NCBI GenBank assembly: GCA_025934635.1 | Contig: JAICWX010000093.1 | Span: forward strand, 1 to 26,748 | Direction: 5' to 3' | DNA length: 26,748 bases | Source: Streptosporangiaceae bacterium | GTDB taxonomy: Bacteria; Actinomycetota; Actinomycetes; Streptosporangiales; Streptosporangiaceae | In this document: piece by piece, positions 14,370 to 24,954 of the stretch | Position numbering within the stretch: position 1 is the first letter of the stretch | How the letters are laid out: each line of letters opens with the position of its first letter | Notes under the pieces: model-generated | The model's database searches: none | What the model was told of the DNA's origin: nothing | Seen by the model: the letters and a program-made list of their open reading frames with translations, nothing else | Made by a program: the position numbers and the translations under genes

Positions 14370-16114
14370 GCACGGCGGCCGGGGCGCTGGCCGCGCAGCT
14401 GGAGTCCTACGGGGTGCGGTACGTGTTCGGCACCTGCGGGCACACGAACATCGCGCTGCTCGACGCGCTCAGCCGCAGCCCGATCCGGTTCGTCATCGCC
14501 CGGCACGAGCAGGCGGCGGCGCATGCCGCCGACGGGTACGCCCGGATGTCCGGCCAGCCGGGCGTGCTGCTGCTGCACGTCGGGCCGGGCATGATGAACG
14601 CGGTCACCGGCGTGGCCACTGCCGCCCTCGACTCGGTCCCGCTGGTCGCCTTCTGCGGCGACGTGCCCTCCTACTACGCGGGCCGGCATCCGCACCAGGA
14701 AGTCAACCTGCACGCCGACGCCGACCAGGCCGCCATCTACCGGCCGTTCACCAAACGCGCCTGGCATGTCCACCGGGCCGAGGACCTGCCCCGGTTCACC
14801 GAGCGCGCGTTCTGGACCGCGACCTCCGGCCGGCCGGGCGCGGTGCTGGTCAACGTGCCGATGGACGTCTTCTCCCGGCCCGCGGCCGCGACCCCGGATT
14901 ACCCGTTGCCCGCGGACACCGGGCGGCCCGGCCTGCCCGCCGACGTCGCGGACCGGATCGCCGCCCGGCTGACCGCGGCGCGGCGTCCGCTGATCTACAT
15001 CGGCGGCGGCCTGCGCGACCCGGCCGCCCGGCGGGCGCTGACCACCCTGGCCGAGCACCTGGACATCCCGGTGGCGCACTCGCTGATGGCCAAGGGCGCC
15101 GTCCCCGATGACCACCCGCTGCTGCTCGGCATGACCGGGTTCTGGGGGCTGGAGCTGGCCAACGCCTACGCCCGCGAGGCCGACGTGGTGCTGGCCCTGG
15201 GCACCCGGTTCGCCGAAACCGACGCCAGCTCCTGGCACCCGGAGTTCACCTGGCGGTTCCCGCCGTCGAAGCTGATCCAGATCGACATCGACCCGGCCGA
15301 GATCGGGCGCAGCTACCCGGTCGAGATCGGCGCCGTGGCGGACACCGCGCTGGCCGTCGCGGGCATCGGCGAGGCGGTAGCGCGGGCTCGTTCGGTCCGG
15401 ATTTCCCGGGGTGACCTGCGGGAACGGGTCCGTGCGGCGCGGGCCGGAGCCTTCGCCGCCGCCCGGTCCGGCAGCGACGCCTTCCCGCTGCGCCCGCAGC
15501 GGATCCTGGCCGACCTGCGGGACGCGCTGCCGGCCAGCGCGGTGCTGGTCACCGACGTCGGATGGAACAAGAACGGCGTCGCCCAGGGCTACCAGCTGCC
15601 CGCCGCGGGCCGGTTCATCACGCCGGGCGGGGCATCCACGATGGGCTTCGGGCCGGCCGCCGCCGTCGGGGTCCAGCTCCATGATCCCGAACGGGTGGTG
15701 GTGGCCCTGGTCGGTGACGGCGGCATGAGCGCCCAGTGGCCGGCCCTCCCGATGGCCGTCGAGCAAGGCCTGCCGGTGATCTTCGTGGTGATGAACAACC
15801 GTGCCCACGGCACCATCGCCGACCTCGAGACGGCCAGCTTCGGCAGCGGCTACGGCTGCGAGTTCCGCGACCCGCGGGGCCGGCCGTATAGCCCGGACTT
15901 CGCCGCCCTGGCGCGGGCGTGCGGCGCCGACGGCTACCTCATCACCGCCCCGGACGATCTCCGGGCGGCGCTCCGTCAGGCGGTCGGGCGGCGACGCCCG
16001 GCCGTACTCGACGTGCCGATGGTCAACGAACCGGTGCCGGCGCCCGGGCACTGGAACATCACCGACGTCTACCAGGGCGTCTTCGAGTACTCCCCCACTC
16101 CATCCGGAGGCTGA
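14366..16114 (+). CDS. Thiamine-diphosphate-dependent enzyme (acetolactate synthase-like)
   Basis: 582 residues with the three domains of the AHAS/POX/decarboxylase superfamily. The PYR domain (1-165) has the cofactor-activating glutamate E48 (RHEQAAAHAADGYAR). The central domain (190-340) contains LIYIGGG. The PP domain (380-545) has the ThDP motif GDGG (450-453) with MNN (476-478). Members ligate, decarboxylate or hydrolytically cleave 2-keto acids or 1,2-diketones. IolD, which opens a cyclohexanedione ring, belongs to the same superfamily, so cleavage of a cyclic diketone made by the neighbouring dehydrogenase is possible, but ordinary keto-acid decarboxylation is not excluded. ATG overlaps the dehydrogenase stop (ATGA). 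The stop is three bases from the next start. Confidence 0.87.
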   Translation: MSTAAGALAAQLESYGVRYVFGTCGHTNIALLDALSRSPIRFVIARHEQAAAHAADGYARMSGQPGVLLLHVGPGMMNAVTGVATAALDSVPLVAFCGDVPSYYAGRHPHQEVNLHADADQAAIYRPFTKRAWHVHRAEDLPRFTERAFWTATSGRPGAVLVNVPMDVFSRPAAATPDYPLPADTGRPGLPADVADRIAARLTAARRPLIYIGGGLRDPAARRALTTLAEHLDIPVAHSLMAKGAVPDDHPLLLGMTGFWGLELANAYAREADVVLALGTRFAETDASSWHPEFTWRFPPSKLIQIDIDPAEIGRSYPVEIGAVADTALAVAGIGEAVARARSVRISRGDLRERVRAARAGAFAAARSGSDAFPLRPQRILADLRDALPASAVLVTDVGWNKNGVAQGYQLPAAGRFITPGGASTMGFGPAAAVGVQLHDPERVVVALVGDGGMSAQWPALPMAVEQGLPVIFVVMNNRAHGTIADLETASFGSGYGCEFRDPRGRPYSPDFAALARACGADGYLITAPDDLRAALRQAVGRRRPAVLDVPMVNEPVPAPGHWNITDVYQGVFEYSPTPSGG

Positions 16115-16117
16115 ACC

Positions 16118-17284
16118 ATGTCCAGATACCGCTTGGGTTTGGCGGCGATCTGCTTCGCCGCGGTGGGCCTGGCCGCCGCGGCGTGCAGCGCGCCGGGAAG
16201 TTCGTCATCGTCGGCTGCGGGGGGCAGCAGCAGCGGATCGGGGTCAGGCCCGATCAAGATCGCCGTGGTGGACGCGCAGAGCGGGTCCTCCAGCGACCTC
16301 GGCCAGTTCGAGTACCGCGGCGTCAAACTGGCCGTCGGCCAGGCCAACGCGTCCGGCGGGGTAGACGGCCGGAAGATCACCCTGGCCTTGTTCGACGACC
16401 AGGGCGACCCCACCGTCGGCACCGAACTGGCCCGCAAGATCGCCAGCCAGGGCGACGTCGCCCTGCTCGGTACCGCGGAGAGCGCGGTCACGCTGGCCAT
16501 GGCGCCCATCCTCCAGTCCGAGCACATTCCCAACATCACCTCAGGCCAGTCGACCAAGCTGCTCGACCTGAACAGCCCGTACCTGTTCCTGAACGGGCCG
16601 ACCGGGCTGACCTACGACTCCACCCTGGCCAAGTACCTGGTGCAGAAGAAGGGCGATAAGAAGATCGCCCTGCTGACCAACAACGACTCCTACGGAGCCG
16701 GCGAGCACGACGCGTTCCTGTCCGCGCTGAGGACCCTGGGCGTCACCCCGGTGGCGGACAAGGTGGTGCCGCAGGACCAGACCAACATGACGCCCGCGCT
16801 CAGCGCCATCCGCGGCGAGAACCCGCAGGTCCTGTTCATCGGGGCGGAGGAGGCCCAGTCGGGGCTCACGGTCAAGCAGGCCCGGGCGCTCGGCCTGAAC
16901 GCGGTCATCGCCGAGGGCGCGCCGGCCGGCACGCCGCTGTACCTGTCCACGGCGGGCGCGAGCAACGCCGACGGCACCATCGTCAGCTCGCCCTACCTGG
17001 GCAACGACGTCAGCGCTGCCTCTCGTAAGTTCGCCTCCGCTTACACCGAGGCCTACGGCAGCGCGCCGGAACTGCACGGGGCCAAGGCCTACGACGGCGC
17101 CCGGGTGATGATCGCCGCCCTCAAGGCCTGCCACGCCTGCACCGGGCTGGCGCTGGCCAGCGCGATCCGGGCGGTGCACTACGACGGGCTGCTCGGGTCG
17201 TTCGCCTACGACAAGCAGGGCGTCGGGATCTTCGCCACTTCCATCGGGATCATCAGGAACGGGAAGATTGAACCAGTTAGTTAA
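16118..17284 (+). CDS. ABC importer solute-binding lipoprotein, branched-chain amino acid type
   Basis: 388 residues. Lipoprotein signal with lipobox LAAAAC (Cys near residue 23), then a Ser/Gly linker and a periplasmic-binding fold of the LivJ class (about 45-385). Typical segments: PIKIAVVDAQSGSSSDLG, VDGRKITLALFDDQGDP, ALLGTAESAVTLAMAP and HGAKAYDGARVMIAAL. This class captures amino acids but often also aromatic acids, amides or other carboxylates, and is the substrate-choosing part of the importer in the next three genes. CCGGAGG at 16104-16110 precedes the ATG. In this operon the ligand is probably the substrate of the dehydrogenase/dehydratase enzymes. Confidence 0.92.
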   Translation: MSRYRLGLAAICFAAVGLAAAACSAPGSSSSSAAGGSSSGSGSGPIKIAVVDAQSGSSSDLGQFEYRGVKLAVGQANASGGVDGRKITLALFDDQGDPTVGTELARKIASQGDVALLGTAESAVTLAMAPILQSEHIPNITSGQSTKLLDLNSPYLFLNGPTGLTYDSTLAKYLVQKKGDKKIALLTNNDSYGAGEHDAFLSALRTLGVTPVADKVVPQDQTNMTPALSAIRGENPQVLFIGAEEAQSGLTVKQARALGLNAVIAEGAPAGTPLYLSTAGASNADGTIVSSPYLGNDVSAASRKFASAYTEAYGSAPELHGAKAYDGARVMIAALKACHACTGLALASAIRAVHYDGLLGSFAYDKQGVGIFATSIGIIRNGKIEPVS

Positions 17285-17319
17285 TTAGCCGGGTCACCGC
17301 CGTCGGTCGGGGAGGCCGC

Positions 17320-18189
17320 GTGCAGTCCTTCTTCCAGACGCTGGTCAGCGGGCTGAGCTTCGGCGCGGTCTACGCCCTGGTCGCGCTGGGCTTCTCGCTG
17401 GTCTACCGGACCATGGGCCTGGTCAACTTCGCGCACGGCGCGGTGCTGATGATCGGCGCGTACGTGGCCTCCACCTTCACCCTGTCGGCCCGGCTGCCGT
17501 TCGCGGCGGCCGGGCCGGCCGCGATGGCGGTCACCGGCGTGGTCGGGCTGGTGATCGAGCGGGTGCTGCGCCCGCTGGAGAACAAGGATTTCGACCTGAT
17601 GCTGATCGGCACGATCGGGGCGGGTACCGTGCTGGAGGCGGCCGCCATCTTGATCTGGACCTCGGCCGGGCGGGGCGTCCCGTCCCCGGTCAGGACCGCC
17701 CCGCTGATCGTCGGCGGCGTCCGGATCCCGCCGTACGACCTGCTGGTGATCGGGATCACCGCGGTCGCCGTGGTCACGCTGGCCCTGTTCCTGCAGCGCA
17801 CCAAGCCGGGCGCCGCCATGCAGGCGGTGGCCATGGACCACGAGGCGGCCACCGCGGCCGGGATCCACGTGGGCCGCAGCAACGCCATCGCGTTCGGCAT
17901 CGGGGCCGGGCTGGCCGCCCTGGCCGGCGCGCTGGCCGGGCCGATGCTGTACGTCAGCCCCACGATGGGTGATTCCCTCGGCATCCAGGGGTTCGCCTCG
18001 GCGGTGCTCGGCGGGTTCGGCAGCATCCCGGGCGCGATCGCCGGCGGGCTCGGCATCGGGGTGATCGGCGCCTTCGCCGCCCAGTCCTTCCAGGGGTACT
18101 CCGACCTGGTCACGTTCGTCGTGTTCACGGTGCTGGTGATGATCCGGCCGACCGGGATCTTCGGGGAGAAGACGGTGAACCGGGCATGA
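17320..18189 (+). CDS. LivH-like ABC importer permease
   Basis: 289 residues, about eight membrane helices. It begins MQSFFQTLVSGLSFGAVYAL with the LivH-type VYRTMGLVNFAHGAVLM. The cytoplasmic coupling loop is KPGAAMQAVAMDHEAATAAG, before GIHVGRSNAIAFGIGAGLAALAG. It would form the channel together with the LivM half of the next gene. GTG start at 17320; the G-rich site GGGGAGG ends 4 bases before it. It overlaps the next gene by ATGA. Confidence 0.92.
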   Translation: MQSFFQTLVSGLSFGAVYALVALGFSLVYRTMGLVNFAHGAVLMIGAYVASTFTLSARLPFAAAGPAAMAVTGVVGLVIERVLRPLENKDFDLMLIGTIGAGTVLEAAAILIWTSAGRGVPSPVRTAPLIVGGVRIPPYDLLVIGITAVAVVTLALFLQRTKPGAAMQAVAMDHEAATAAGIHVGRSNAIAFGIGAGLAALAGALAGPMLYVSPTMGDSLGIQGFASAVLGGFGSIPGAIAGGLGIGVIGAFAAQSFQGYSDLVTFVVFTVLVMIRPTGIFGEKTVNRA

Positions 18190-20026
18190 GCGGCCGGTTC
18201 GCTGCGCCGCGGTGGCTCAGTTCACCCGGGCGGCTGCGCTGGCCGGGGCTGGCGCTGCTCGCGGTGCTCCTGTGGCTGCTGCCCTACCGGCTGGACGTGT
18301 ACTGGATCAGCGTGGCGGACACCGCGCTGCTGTTCGCCCTGCTGGCCATCGGCCTGGGCCTGGTCATGGGCATCGCCGGACAGGTCAACCTGGCCCAGAT
18401 CGCGTTCTTCGGGGTCGGCGCGTACGTAACCGCGATCCTGACCACGCATGACGGGTACGGCTTCTGGGTGGCCGGGCTGCTGGCCATGGCGGCCACGGTC
18501 CTGACCGGCCTGGTCGTCGGCGCCCCGGCGCTGCGGATCCAGTCGCACTACCTGGGCATCGTCACCCTCGGCCTGGCCGTCGCGTTCGTGGACCTGATCA
18601 CCAACGCGCCGGTTACCGGGGGCGACTCGGGCATCTCCGGGATCCCGGCGCCGCCGCTGTTCGGCATCGACCTGTCCAGTCAGTACCTGTACTACTACCT
18701 GGAACTTGCCGTCCTGGCGGGCGGGCTGGCGTTCGGGCTGTTCGTGGTGCGGACGCCGCTGGGCCGGCGGATGCGGGCAATGCGGGACGACGCGCTGGCC
18801 GCCGCGGCCTCGGGAGCCGAGATCGGCGTGCTCCGGATGCTCGCGTTCGTGCTGGCCAGCGTGTACGGCGGCGCGGCCGGGGTGCTCTACGCCGGGCTCA
18901 TCCACTACGTCGCGCCGGAGACCTTCAGCATCGCCGACATGTTCCTGCTGCTCGCCATGGTCATCATCGGCGGGCGGCAGTCGCTGGCCGGCTGCGTGAC
19001 CGGGGCCATCGGACTGACCATCGCCCAGCAGGAACTGGTCAACCTGGCGGCCCGCGCGCAGCTCGGGTACGGCCTGCTGGTCGTGCTGGTGGTGGTGTTC
19101 GCGCCGACCGGCCTGGCGGGGGTACCAAGCCGGGTCTCCGGCCGGCTCAGGCGGCGGCACCGGCTGGCCAGCGGGACCGGGCCGCCGATGTCCCTGGAAC
19201 CCTTCCAGCCGCTCCCGCTGTCTTCCGCCCCGGCGTCCGACGGGGTGCTGCTGGAGGTCTGCGGCCTGGTCAAGCGGTTCCGGGGGGTCACCGCGGTAGA
19301 CGGCGTCTCCCTGACCGTGCGGCCCGGCGAGATCCTCGGCATCGTCGGACCGAACGGGTCAGGCAAGACCACCCTCTTCAACGTGATCAGCGGTCTCTAC
19401 CGCCCGAACGGCGGCCGGATCCTGCTGGACGGCCGGATGATCTCGGGGCTGCGGCCCTACCGCATCTCCTGGCTCGGCGTGGCCCGCACGTTTCAGCACC
19501 TGCGGCTGTTCCGCGACCTCACCGTGCGGGAGAACCTGCTGGTGACGCTGGACCGGACCCGTACCTGGTGGAGCTGGCGGTATCTCTGCTGGCCGGTTGG
19601 GGTGTGGCGGCACGAGCGGGAGCTCCGGCGGCGGGCGGACGGGCTGCTCGGCACGTTCGGCCTCGCCCAGTTCGGCGGCGCGCGGCCGCGATCCCTGTCC
19701 TACGGGATCCAGCGCCGGCTGGAACTGGCCCGCGCGATGGCCGCCTCGCCGCGGCTGCTGCTGCTTGACGAGCCGGCCGCCGGCCTGAACGGAGCGGAGC
19801 AGCGGCAGCTGGCCGAGATCGTCCGGTCCGTCCGGGACAGCGGGGTCACCGTGGTGATCATCGAACACAACATGAGCCTGGTCATGTCGCTGTGCGAACG
19901 GGTCGTGGTACTGGATAGCGGGACCGTGATCGCCGAGGGGGCGCCCGCGGCGGTTTCGCGTCATCCGGTGGTGCTGGCGGCATACCTGGGGAAGTCGGCG
20001 GTGCCGCTGTGGACGGAGGCACCATC

Positions 20027-20030
<4 letters not shown>
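18186..20030 (+). CDS. LivM permease fused to LivG ATPase
   Basis: 614 residues in one frame. Residues 20-315 form a LivM-like permease with GIAGQVNLAQIAFFGVGAY and the coupling loop PLGRRMRAMRDDALAAAASG. A linker of about 40 residues rich in Arg, then Ser/Pro (315-354), leads to a LivG-like ATPase: Walker A GPNGSGKTT (388-396), Q-loop ARTFQHLRLF, signature LSYGIQRRLELARA, Walker B LLLLDEPAAGLN and the switch His in IIEHNMSLV. Most such systems encode the two parts separately; fused forms occur in actinobacteria and proteobacteria. No stop or start signal divides the domains. GTGA overlap with the next gene. Confidence 0.92.
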
Positions 20031-20776
<746 letters not shown>

Positions 20777-20781
20777 CATCA

Positions 20782-22719
20782 ATGTTCCCGTCTCCTGAGC
20801 CGGATACCGGCGCCAGCGTAAGGCCGTCGGTGCGCCGGTCAATCGCCACCATCTCACTCAGCGGATCGCTCGAGGAGAAGCTGGCAGCGGCGGCCGGAGC
20901 CGGGTTCGACGGCGTCGAGATCTTCGAAGGCGACCTGATCACCTGCCGCCTTTCCCCGGCCGACGTGCGGCTGCGCGCCGCCGACCTGGGCCTGGCCATC
21001 GTGCTGTACCAGCCGTTCCGCGATTTCGAGGCGATGCCGGATGTCCTGTTCCGGCCGAACCTTCGCCGGGCGGAGCGGAAGTTCGAGCTGATGGCCTCGC
21101 TTGGCGCCGACATGCTGCTGGTCTGCTCGAACGTCTCCGCCGCGGCCATAGACGATGACGGTCTCGCGGCCGGCCAGCTGTGGCAGCTCGCGGAACGGGC
21201 CCGGCCGCACGGCATCCGCATCGCCTATGAGGCGCTGGCCTGGGGCCGCCATGTCAGCAGTTACGAACGGGCCTGGCGGCTGGTCGCTCAGGCTGCTCAT
21301 CCCCAGCTCGGCCTGTGCCTGGACAGTTTCCACATCCTGTCCCTCGGCCATGACCCGGCCGGGATCCGTCATATCCCGGCTGGGAAGATCTTCTTCCTGC
21401 AACTCGCCGACGCCCCGCTGCTGACCATGCAGACTCTGGCGTGGAGCCGGCACCACCGGCGCTTCCCGGGTCAGGGCGACTTCGACATGACCGGCTTCAC
21501 CGCCGACGTGCTCGGCGCCGGGTACAGCGGCCCCTGGTCGCTGGAGGTCTTCAACGACGTCTTTCGCCAGGCGGACGCCGAGCGCACCGCCGTGGACGGC
21601 ATGCGGTCGCTGCTTACCCTGGAAGAGTCGCTGGCCGCCCGGGACGCCGCCAGCCCGCGGGGCGCCGATCCGGCGCCGGTCACGCTCGCTCGTCTTCCTG
21701 CCCCGGCCGACCTGCCCGGTTACGCCTTCATCGAGCTGGGCGTGGACGGGCTGATGGAGGCAGCCGCCGAGGACCTGCTGCGCGGCATGGGCTTCGCCCG
21801 TACCGGACGGCACCTCAGCAAGCCGGTGCAGCGGTGGGAGCAGGGCGGAATCCGTCTCCTGGTGAACCGCACGCGAGCCGATGACGCCAGCCAGCCGCAC
21901 GGCCTCGCCGCGGTGTCAGCCGTCGCAGTGGAGAGCCGGGATCCCGTCCGATCGGCGCAGCGGGCCCGGGCGCTGCTCGCCCCGGCCATCCCGCGCAACA
22001 CCGGCCCTGGTGAGGCAGAGCTGCCCGCGGTAACCGCGCCGGACGGCACCGCGTTGTTCTTCTGCCACTCCGACACCGCCGGCGACACCGGCTGGGCCGG
22101 CGATTTCGACTCCGCTTCCGGACAGCAGACCGGACCGCCCCTGCTCACCGCCGTCGACCACGTGGCGCTAGCGCAGCCGTTCGACTACTTCGATGAGGCG
22201 GTGCTCTTCTACCGGTCGCTGCTGGGCATGCACGACCAGGCCAGCGAGGAGGTCGCCTCGCCGTACGGGCTGGTGCGCAGCCGGGCCGTCCGCAGCGCAG
22301 GCGGCGGTGTGCGGCTCGTCCTCAATGTCCCCCTGCTGGGCGGGGGCAGGCTGGCCGAGCCGGCGTCCTATCAGCACGTGGCGTTTTCCTGCCGTGACGT
22401 CTTCGCGGCCGCCCGGGCGATGCGGTCAGCCGGGATTCCTACGCTGCCGATACCAGCCAATTACTACGACGACCTCATCGCGCGTTTTGACCTCGCGGCC
22501 AGCCTGGCCGACCAGTTGCGGGAGTTCGGGATACTTTACGACCGCGACCCGCGGGACGGAGAGTTCTTCCACTTCTACACCGTGACGATCGGACGGCGGC
22601 TGTTCTTCGAGATCGTCCAGCGCACCGGCGGATACGACGGATTCGGCGCGTTCAATACCCCGGTCCGGATGGCGGCGCAACTGCATCAGATGGCCCTGGG
22701 AGCATTTCAGCCGGGCTGA
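20782..22719 (+). CDS. quiC: 3-dehydroshikimate dehydratase / HPPD-like fusion (QuiC type)
   Basis: 645 residues. The N-terminal half (20-285) is an AP-endonuclease-2-type TIM barrel. It has the metal ligands expected for QuiC/AsbF enzymes: E150, D181, Q207 and E255. These turn 3-dehydroshikimate into protocatechuate. The C-terminal half (about 315-645) is a 4-hydroxyphenylpyruvate-dioxygenase-like vicinal-oxygen-chelate domain, with an intact iron triad H460, H532 and E610 (VDHVAL, YQHVAF, FFEIVQR). The same fusion is known in Pseudomonas QuiC1. It closes the importer operon and names the likely pathway: dehydroshikimate to protocatechuate. The start is ATG at 20782; an in-frame TTG at 20773, overlapping the previous stop, is possible. 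Confidence 0.9.
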   Translation: MFPSPEPDTGASVRPSVRRSIATISLSGSLEEKLAAAAGAGFDGVEIFEGDLITCRLSPADVRLRAADLGLAIVLYQPFRDFEAMPDVLFRPNLRRAERKFELMASLGADMLLVCSNVSAAAIDDDGLAAGQLWQLAERARPHGIRIAYEALAWGRHVSSYERAWRLVAQAAHPQLGLCLDSFHILSLGHDPAGIRHIPAGKIFFLQLADAPLLTMQTLAWSRHHRRFPGQGDFDMTGFTADVLGAGYSGPWSLEVFNDVFRQADAERTAVDGMRSLLTLEESLAARDAASPRGADPAPVTLARLPAPADLPGYAFIELGVDGLMEAAAEDLLRGMGFARTGRHLSKPVQRWEQGGIRLLVNRTRADDASQPHGLAAVSAVAVESRDPVRSAQRARALLAPAIPRNTGPGEAELPAVTAPDGTALFFCHSDTAGDTGWAGDFDSASGQQTGPPLLTAVDHVALAQPFDYFDEAVLFYRSLLGMHDQASEEVASPYGLVRSRAVRSAGGGVRLVLNVPLLGGGRLAEPASYQHVAFSCRDVFAAARAMRSAGIPTLPIPANYYDDLIARFDLAASLADQLREFGILYDRDPRDGEFFHFYTVTIGRRLFFEIVQRTGGYDGFGAFNTPVRMAAQLHQMALGAFQPG

Positions 22720-22738
22720 GCCGGCGCGGGTGATCTCG

Positions 22739-23005
22739 TCAGGCGATGCGCACGAACCGGTCGGCGGGCACGCCCGCGGCGGGTGCACCGACACGCCCGC
22801 CGCCACGGTAACGTCGCCCGCGACCAGAATCGACCGAACCGGACGCTGCCCGCACCTGCAGATGCCGGATATCGTCCGGATTGGTCAGCCATTCCTCGCG
22901 CGAGATCCGGTGCGCGTCCGGGCCGGTCCAGTACGCGAGTTCCTTACTGCACCGCGTACACCGCGTACCGGCCGGCCGACGTACTGCGCACCAGGGCAGC
23001 CCCGG
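22739..23005 (-). pseudogene. Possible gene remnant with a Cys pair (no start codon)
   Basis: The gap between the quiC stop and the MHS transporter stop is about 300 bases. On the minus strand one frame is open from 23005 to the TGA at 22739-22741 and reads protein-like in its first half: a Trp-Cys, then CTRCSKELAYWTGPDAHRIS followed by REEWLTNPDDIRHLQVR. The second half degrades to Arg/Gly-rich sequence. There is no ATG, GTG or TTG near its beginning, and a stop lies just upstream. It may be the tail of a small zinc-ribbon protein broken by deletion and frameshift. Family not recognised; chance cannot be excluded in such GC-rich DNA. Confidence 0.3.
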
Positions 23006-23022
23006 TCATGGGCGCCGCGAGT

Positions 23023-24402
23023 TCATGCGCCGGGACCTTCCCGGTCGGCGGTGATCAGGCTCTCATCGCCGCGCCGGGACGTCCGGGCCGCCGGCTGGCC
23101 GAGTCCGGCCGTGCTGACACGGTAGGTTTCCCGCCCGGTCAGCACGGCGGTGATGTTGACGAGGCACAGTGCCGCGCAGATGAGCCCGGCGCCCACCCAG
23201 GCATCCAGGCCGGAGCCAGCCCACGCGGAGATGATGGTCGGGACGAAGCCCGCGAAGGCGAAGCCGAGCTGAGTGCCGAGAGCGGTGCCGCTCAGCCGCA
23301 CGCTGGCCGGGAACATCTCGCCGTAGAACGACGGCCAGACCGCGCTGGTGGCCGTGTACACCAGGCCGAACATGACGATGCCGGCCAGGAATATCAACGG
23401 ATAGCTCCCGGTCCGGATGGCCCACAGGAACGCGAACGTCATCACGGCGGATCCGGCCGCGCCCGCGGCGAATACCGGCTTGCGGCCTATCCGGTCGGAC
23501 AGCCGGGCCCACAGCGGGATCGCGCCCAGCGCGACGACGTTGGCCAGGACGCCGACCCACAGGATCGGCGTCTTTTTCAGGCCGACGGTGTTCACCGCGT
23601 AGGACAGCGCCCATACCGTGAATATCGTGCTCGGGGTGGCGATGACCGCCGCCAGGGCGACCCGGAGCACCTTCCGCCAGTGCCACCGGAGCAATTCGCC
23701 GATCGGCAGCCGCACCACCTGGTCCGCCGCGACTTCCCGCTTGAACACCGGAGTCTCGTCCAGCGTGCGGCGGATGAGGATCCCGACCACGGTCACGATG
23801 GCACTGAGCCAGAACACGATGCGCCATCCCCAGGTCTCCAGCGAGTGCTCGGGGAGGGCGGCGATCGGGATGAAGATGGCGGTGGCGATGGCCTGGCCGG
23901 CCTGGGTGCCGCCGAGGGTGAAGCTGGTGAAGAACGCCCGGCGGCGTTCCGGCGCGTGCTCGAGGGTCAGCGAGTTCGCGCCCGCCTGCTCGCCGCCGGC
24001 GAAGAAACCCTGCAGCAGCCGCAGGCAGACCAGCAGGACCGGCGCCGCCAGCCCGATCGCGTGATACGACGGCAGGCAGCCGACCAGGAAGGTCGCCGTG
24101 CCCATCGCGATCACGGTGGTCAGCAGTACCTTCCGCCTGCCGTGCCGGTCTCCCAGATGGCCGAGCACGATAGCCCCGATCGGCCGGGCCGCGTAGCCCA
24201 CCCCGAAGGTCGCCAGCGAGGCCAGCGTTCCCGCCGTCGGGTCCTGGCTGGAGAAGAACACCTTCCCGAAGACCAGGGCGGCCGCCGTGCCGTAGATGAA
24301 GAAGTCGTAGTACTCCAGGGCGCTTCCGATCCAGGCCGCGCGGGCCGCGGCCCGCGGCGTGCCCTGGCCGTGCGCAGGTGACACAGCGGCTGAGTCCGGC
24401 AT
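23023..24402 (-). CDS. MHS-family MFS symporter (ShiA/KgtP-like)
   Basis: About 459 residues, twelve helices, metabolite:H+ symporter group. Family marks: EYYDFFIYGTAAAL in helix 1, GHLGDRHGRRKVLL in loop 2-3, RLLQGFFAGGEQAGA in helix 4, TLDETPVFKRE after helix 6 and ARLSDRIGRKPVF in loop 8-9. Relatives import shikimate, 2-oxoglutarate, protocatechuate-like acids, citrate or proline. The ATG at 24402 is favoured because GAGGAGG stands just before it; a GTG at 24447 in frame lacks such a site. It faces the quiC operon tail to tail and shares its promoter/operator design, so it is probably a second uptake route for the same kind of substrate. Confidence 0.9.
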   Translation of the reverse strand: MPDSAAVSPAHGQGTPRAAARAAWIGSALEYYDFFIYGTAAALVFGKVFFSSQDPTAGTLASLATFGVGYAARPIGAIVLGHLGDRHGRRKVLLTTVIAMGTATFLVGCLPSYHAIGLAAPVLLVCLRLLQGFFAGGEQAGANSLTLEHAPERRRAFFTSFTLGGTQAGQAIATAIFIPIAALPEHSLETWGWRIVFWLSAIVTVVGILIRRTLDETPVFKREVAADQVVRLPIGELLRWHWRKVLRVALAAVIATPSTIFTVWALSYAVNTVGLKKTPILWVGVLANVVALGAIPLWARLSDRIGRKPVFAAGAAGSAVMTFAFLWAIRTGSYPLIFLAGIVMFGLVYTATSAVWPSFYGEMFPASVRLSGTALGTQLGFAFAGFVPTIISAWAGSGLDAWVGAGLICAALCLVNITAVLTGRETYRVSTAGLGQPAARTSRRGDESLITADREGPGA

Positions 24403-24464
24403 GCGTCCTCCTCGGGGATGGCCGTCAGGTGCTGACGGCTGGGCCACTTCCCCCGCCTTGCCAA

Positions 24465-24492
24465 ATTATGTACTAACAGGTGAGTACATTAA
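24465..24492 (-). promoter_or_regulatory. TetR operator with embedded promoter, MHS transporter gene
   Basis: Palindrome with 10-base arms around AG (24468-24489; arm ATGTACTAAC against GTGAGTACAT, 9 of 10 paired). Read on the minus strand, CATAAT (24470-24465) is a good -10. A weak -35 (TTAATG) lies 16 bases upstream, so the palindrome fills the spacer. It is the second copy of the site at 13298-13325 and places the transporter in the same regulon. Confidence 0.75.
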
Positions 24493-24744
24493 GGTTGTAA
24501 GCGTTCCGGCCGGCATGTCAAACCCCACGCTGGATCAGGCCGATGCGGGCCGGACCCCGATGGGGCGCAGACACCACCAGCCCGGCGGCGGCACTGGCGG
24601 GCACCCGGCGCCGCCCCGTCGAGCCACGTCCGGTCATCGAGGCGGAGATCGGGCTTCCCGCTGTGCCCGGCCTAACACAGGCCTCCGGCGACTCACCATT
24701 CCCGCGCGCACCAGGCCGACGCCCGCAAGTTTCATGATCAACTT
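24493..24744. other. Non-coding stretch upstream of the transporter promoter
   Basis: I see no supported gene here. Short plus-strand frames are GC noise without ribosome sites. A small inverted repeat GGCCT-AACAC-AGGCC (24669-24683) is the only structure noted. Confidence 0.4.
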
Positions 24745-24791
24745 ATCGTGTCCGGTTACCACCCATTTTCCGGGGGGTAAATCGACACGAT
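24745..24791. other. Nested two-stem hairpin in an intergenic region
   Basis: An outer stem ATCGTGTC/GACACGAT (24745-24752 with 24784-24791, perfect) encloses a 3x3 internal loop and an inner stem TTACCACCC/GGGGGGTAA (24756-24764 with 24772-24780, one mismatch) with a 7-base loop ATTTTCC. Seventeen base pairs of 18 positions in 47 bases is unlikely by chance. It could be an RNA structure, a protein-binding cruciform or the end of a lost mobile element. No T-run follows. Confidence 0.55.
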
Positions 24792-24853
24792 GATGGCGTG
24801 CCGTGGAGGGAGCGCACCAGCAGTCACACCTGCCCCGCAGATGAAGCCAGCGA

Positions 24854-24872
24854 ATGATCGGGGACCGATCAT
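24854..24872. repeat. Perfect 8-3-8 inverted repeat
   Basis: ATGATCGG-GGA-CCGATCAT. Operator-like symmetry in the gene-free region. It shares the ATGATC core with the larger inverted repeat at 24955-25008. Confidence 0.5.
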
Positions 24873-24954
24873 GGACGGGAATGAGGCCAGAGATAAGCAT
24901 GATGTCAAATTGACGGCAGCCCGCCCTGGCATGACACCAGAGGAAGGGGAATTT

